Assembly: GCA_016711405.1 (NCBI GenBank)
Contig: JADJSZ010000027.1
Location: 1-15,257 of the forward strand
Direction of reading: 5' to 3'
DNA from: Candidatus Hadersleviella danica
GTDB lineage: Bacteria; Chloroflexota; Anaerolineae; Promineifilales; Promineifilaceae
DNA: 15,257 nt
The position numbers were made by a program, and so were the translations under genes. Under the pieces are notes generated by a model. It was not told the origin of the DNA, did no database searches, and was given only the letters and a program-made list of their open reading frames with translations. Of this stretch, positions 13,373-15,257 are shown one piece after another (position 1 is the first letter of the stretch; each line of letters begins with the position of its first letter).

Positions 13373-13432
13373 AAAAAGTGAAAAGTAAAAAGGTAAGGTC
13401 AGATACGGCCGACTTTTTACTTTTCACTTTTT
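13373..13432. terminator. Perfect 20-bp inverted repeat built of AAAAGT heptamers; possible terminator
   Basis: Arms 13373-13392 (AAAAAGTGAAAAGTAAAAAG) and 13413-13432 are exact complements with a 20-base loop that contains ACGGCCG. The left arm is heptamer-like (AAAAGTG, AAAAGTA, AAAAGGT). It lies 80 bases after the SARP stop; a T-rich right arm could end transcription, but GC content of the stem is low, so a repeat element is at least as likely. Confidence 0.5.
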
Positions 13433-13475
13433 ACCTTTACTGTCTCTCTCTACCCTTTATCTCTAGGAATTCAGA

Positions 13476-14093
13476 ATGGCGGAACAACAAGCAGTTTTTT
13501 ATTACCGAGCCACTGGTTATGTGGGGTGTCATCTTGCCCATGCGTATCTCAAAAAAGGGTACGAAGTGCTGGTGTTGGCGCGGGATGGCGGCGGCCGAAC
13601 AGCGGCCGAACGCATGGCCGAAGTCCTCAATCAAATTGACGGCCCTGTGGATTTAAGCCACCTGCACATCATCAAAGGGATGTGCGCGACACCGAACAAA
13701 CTAGTGGTAAAGTCCGCGCCGAAACCGAGCGGCCGTTGGCCGAGGTGTGGCACTCGGCCGCTACTTTTAAGTTCACCGAAGGGGAGTTGGACGAGATTAA
13801 GGCCATCAACATTCAGGGCGTGCGCAACATTCTCGGCTTCACCCTCGCCGTCAATGGCGAGGCTCACCACCCGCTACCAACACGTCAGCACCGCCTACAG
13901 CACAGGGCGGGCTTTGAGACAGTTCCCGAACAGTTCCACGCCCTGCCCGACAGCGCCTTTCGTTCCCTCTACGGATGGTCTAAGCACCACGGCGAGACGC
14001 AGGTGGTGGAATTTGCCCAAAAAACAGGCACCCTCGAGGCGAAGATTTACCGCCCGCCATTATCGTCGGCTCGCCCAGCACCCAAGTGATTAG
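13476..14093 (+). CDS. SDR protein, segment 1: Rossmann nucleotide-binding start
   Basis: Real sequence is 13476 to about 13680 (VLVLARDGGGRTAAERMAEV, GPVDLSHLHIIKG). After HIIKG the correct frame is the next one (DTEQTSGKVRAETERPLAEV). This frame is right again briefly at about 13870-13912, giving RYQHVSTAYSTGRA. Confidence 0.65.
   Translation: MAEQQAVFYYRATGYVGCHLAHAYLKKGYEVLVLARDGGGRTAAERMAEVLNQIDGPVDLSHLHIIKGMCATPNKLVVKSAPKPSGRWPRCGTRPLLLSSPKGSWTRLRPSTFRACATFSASPSPSMARLTTRYQHVSTAYSTGRALRQFPNSSTPCPTAPFVPSTDGLSTTARRRWWNLPKKQAPSRRRFTARHYRRLAQHPSD
13682..14089 (+). CDS. SDR protein, segment 2: catalytic region
   Basis: EVWHSAATFKFTEGELDEIK and NIQGVRNILGF are followed, after a short out-of-frame stretch (about 13865-13912), by FETVPEQFHALPDSAFRSLY and YGWSKHHGETQVVEFAQ. 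The YGWSK Tyr and Lys are the SDR catalytic pair. Beyond KIYRP the frame breaks again; family sequence continues as IIVGSPSTQVISYSA. Confidence 0.7.
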   Translation: MRDTEQTSGKVRAETERPLAEVWHSAATFKFTEGELDEIKAINIQGVRNILGFTLAVNGEAHHPLPTRQHRLQHRAGFETVPEQFHALPDSAFRSLYGWSKHHGETQVVEFAQKTGTLEAKIYRPPLSSARPAPK

Positions 14094-14234
14094 CTACTCC
14101 GCCTGTACCAAGTGTGCGAGGCGTTACACCGTTGGGGCGGCGCGCGTCGCGGCACGGGTGGAGGGGGAAATTCCCGATGTTCTCATGATAGGTATCCCCG
14201 GTGCGCTGGTTAATTTTGTGCCCATAGATTTTTT

Positions 14235-14501
14235 GTGATAGATGGGATGATGCAACGGTTGCGTTGCTATAGCCATCCTGGGAATCGGTTCCGCGGTGTT
14301 CAACGTGGTCAACGAAACCCCGCCCACGGTCATCTCGTCCACCGCGTCGTCTGCCTCTCCAGCTGGGCATGGAATGGCTCAAAGTTGTGCCTGAACACGC
14401 GCCTTCAACGACAACCCCATGACCACCTCGGCGGGTGTTGCACGGAGCATCGCCTTCAAGCCCCATACATGTACGAAGAAATTCCCCACTTTGCCACATG
14501 A
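14235..14501 (+). CDS. SDR protein, 3' open frame with few genuine residues
   Basis: Only the start (IDGMMQ) and the end (YMYEEIPHFAT) of this 88-codon frame look genuine. The middle is out of frame: the neighbouring frame reads VAIAILGIGSAVFNVVNETP, which is the SDR protein. It should not be taken as a separate gene. Confidence 0.35.
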   Translation: MIDGMMQRLRCYSHPGNRFRGVQRGQRNPAHGHLVHRVVCLSSWAWNGSKLCLNTRLQRQPHDHLGGCCTEHRLQAPYMYEEIPHFAT

Positions 14502-14623
14502 ACCACTTTCGGGCACATGTCTCCGCTGAACAAGTCCTCTAGCCCTCGCATTACGACCAGCCCTTTTTGGGAGGTTAACACAGCGAGGATATTTTTAAGA
14601 GTTGAATGAGATAGACAGGGACG

Positions 14624-14920
14624 ATGGAGATAGAGAAACACTCCCCTAAATCCCTAGTATCCTTCTATCCCTTGTCCTACCCAAGGAACTATGACCCAAC
14701 AACAAGAACTAGTAACTTTCGGCGCAGGGTGCTTCGGTGCGTCGAAGCGATTTTTCAAGACTATGGCGTGGGGAAAGTCGTTTCGGGCTACATGGGTGGC
14801 GCGATGCTGTTAAGCCCCAACTACAGAAGCCTTGGTAGTTTGCACGGGCACAGCGACCGTACCGAAGTCATTCAAGTGACGTTTGACGGGAGTGTGGTTA
14901 GCTACACGAAACCCTGTTAG
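14624..14920 (+). CDS. MsrA, main open segment
   Basis: Real MsrA sequence begins near 14742 (VEAIFQDYGVGKVVSGYMGG) and runs through TEVIQVTFDGSVVSY to about 14908. The first 38 codons of this frame are upstream noise; the real gene starts at ATG 14691 in another frame. Confidence 0.6.
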   Translation: MEIEKHSPKSLVSFYPLSYPRNYDPTTRTSNFRRRVLRCVEAIFQDYGVGKVVSGYMGGAMLLSPNYRSLGSLHGHSDRTEVIQVTFDGSVVSYTKPC

Positions 14921-15226
14921 AGGTGTTCTGGCGCACCCACGACCACCACGCTGAACGGCAAGGGAGCAGATGTGGGGACGCAATTACCGCTCGGCCGTGT
15001 TCTACCACAGCGCACAATAGAAGCAACTGTTCTCCCGCGCCAAACGGATAAAAGCAAAAATAAAAAACCCCATTGTGACCGAAATCACGGCCTGTGAGTT
15101 TTACACGACCGAAGCCTACACAAACTAACATGAAACGGCTACCTGTTTTACCGCATGATGGTCATATTTAAAGTGCAAAATTCCACCAAAGCATATGCAG
15201 GGCTGTTAAAGATAGAGACGAGATAG
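14691..15226 (+). pseudogene. msrA: Peptide methionine sulfoxide reductase MsrA, heavily interrupted
   Basis: MsrA reduces methionine-S-sulfoxide in oxidised proteins. Pieces in order are MTQQQELVTFGAGCF (14691-14735), VEAIFQDYGVGKVVSGYMGG, SPNYR, TEVIQVTFDGSVVSY, GADVGTQ, YRSAVFYHS, NPIVTEI, and YAGLLK (15191-15211), matching the family end to end; length to LLK is about 174 codons, normal for MsrA. The catalytic motif should read GCFWG, but here TGC TTC is followed by GGT GCG: the Cys is kept and the Trp codon is absent. AAGGA lies 3 bases before the ATG. The frame may run on into a GATAGA repeat, with TAG at 15224-15226. Confidence 0.75.
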
Positions 15227-15249
15227 AGATAGAGGAGACACAAACCCTC
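15211..15249. repeat. GATAGA-type repeat, second copy
   Basis: GATAGAGACGAGATAGAGAT and its flank up to ACCCT match 9879-9918 closely (one to two small indels, few substitutions). Related short GATAGA stretches lie at 14608-14635. It directly follows the end of msrA. Confidence 0.65.
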
Positions 15250-15257
15250 AATTAACT

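Larger units (their letters stand above)
13476..14605 (+). pseudogene. Extended SDR family NAD(P)-dependent oxidoreductase (epimerase/thioester-reductase-like), interrupted
   Basis: Read over frames this is about 376 residues, normal for an extended short-chain dehydrogenase. The Rossmann start survives as RATGYVGCHLAHAYLKKGYE (the usual TGATGYVG is damaged by two indels at the T-run 13494-13501). Then come EVWHSAATFKF, HVSTAYS and YGWSKHHGE, the catalytic Ser and Tyr-xxx-Lys. Later pieces are GALVNFVPIDF, IGSAVFNVVNETPPTV and MYEEIPHFAT. AGGA (13464-13467) is a ribosome site 8 bases before the ATG. The last readable frame ends EDIFKS with TGA at 14603-14605. Substrate unknown; neighbours give no clue. 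Confidence 0.7.

Noticed and set aside
1..15257. tRNA, rRNA, riboswitch or transposase genes
   Set aside because: None could be recognised on either strand by reading; no structured RNA search could be run.

Overview
The window looks like a GC-rich bacterial metagenome contig, most plausibly Chloroflexota (Anaerolineae/Caldilineae-like). There is no rRNA, tRNA or other phylogenetic marker here. The guess rests on gene content (STAND ATPase with TPRs, a SARP-NB-ARC-TPR regulator, exported VWD protein, lone COG1529 molybdoprotein), on heptamer tandem repeats at gene ends, and on strong enrichment of the heptamer ACGGCCG/CGGCCGT on both strands. Phylum confidence is moderate, class confidence low.

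Layout: 4-728 (+) is a compact Phd/YefM antitoxin and VapC-like PIN toxin pair. 805-3518 (+) is a P-loop STAND-type ATPase with C-terminal TPRs. 3537-3670 is a perfect-ended inverted-repeat element. 3712-5937 (+) is a molybdopterin-binding large subunit of the xanthine dehydrogenase/aldehyde oxidase family. 5961-6476 (+) is a low-complexity ORF of about 22 seven-residue repeats encoded by 21-bp DNA units. 6497-6648 is a palindromic MITE-like element. 8816-6665 (-) is a secreted or surface protein with a von Willebrand factor type D domain and a C-terminal Cys-membrane-basic tail. 9856-8956 (-) is an alpha-type carbonic anhydrase lipoprotein. 10120-13292 (+) is a SARP-family transcriptional regulator with BTAD, NB-ARC and TPR regions. 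13476-14605 (+) is an extended SDR (epimerase/thioester-reductase-like). 14691-15226 (+) is peptide methionine sulfoxide reductase MsrA.

Nearly every gene longer than about 0.9 kb is broken by single-base frame changes, many at homopolymers, while the family motifs continue in the next frame. The genes can be rebuilt by eye into normal-length proteins, so this looks like uncorrected indels in the sequence rather than gene decay. The density of breaks rises sharply after about 12.88 kb, toward the 3' end. For each interrupted gene I give one whole-locus entry and separate entries for the main open segments.

The genes do not form one pathway. The toxin-antitoxin pair is one translationally coupled unit. 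Carbonic anhydrase and the VWD protein are co-directional and both exported. The SARP regulator has its own upstream region, with two copies of GTTACAA at 11-bp period just before a TATATT box; that is the geometry of SARP operators and suggests autoregulation. I see no convincing complete new system. The most unusual signals are the repeat families that run into coding sequence and the 22-unit heptapeptide ORF.
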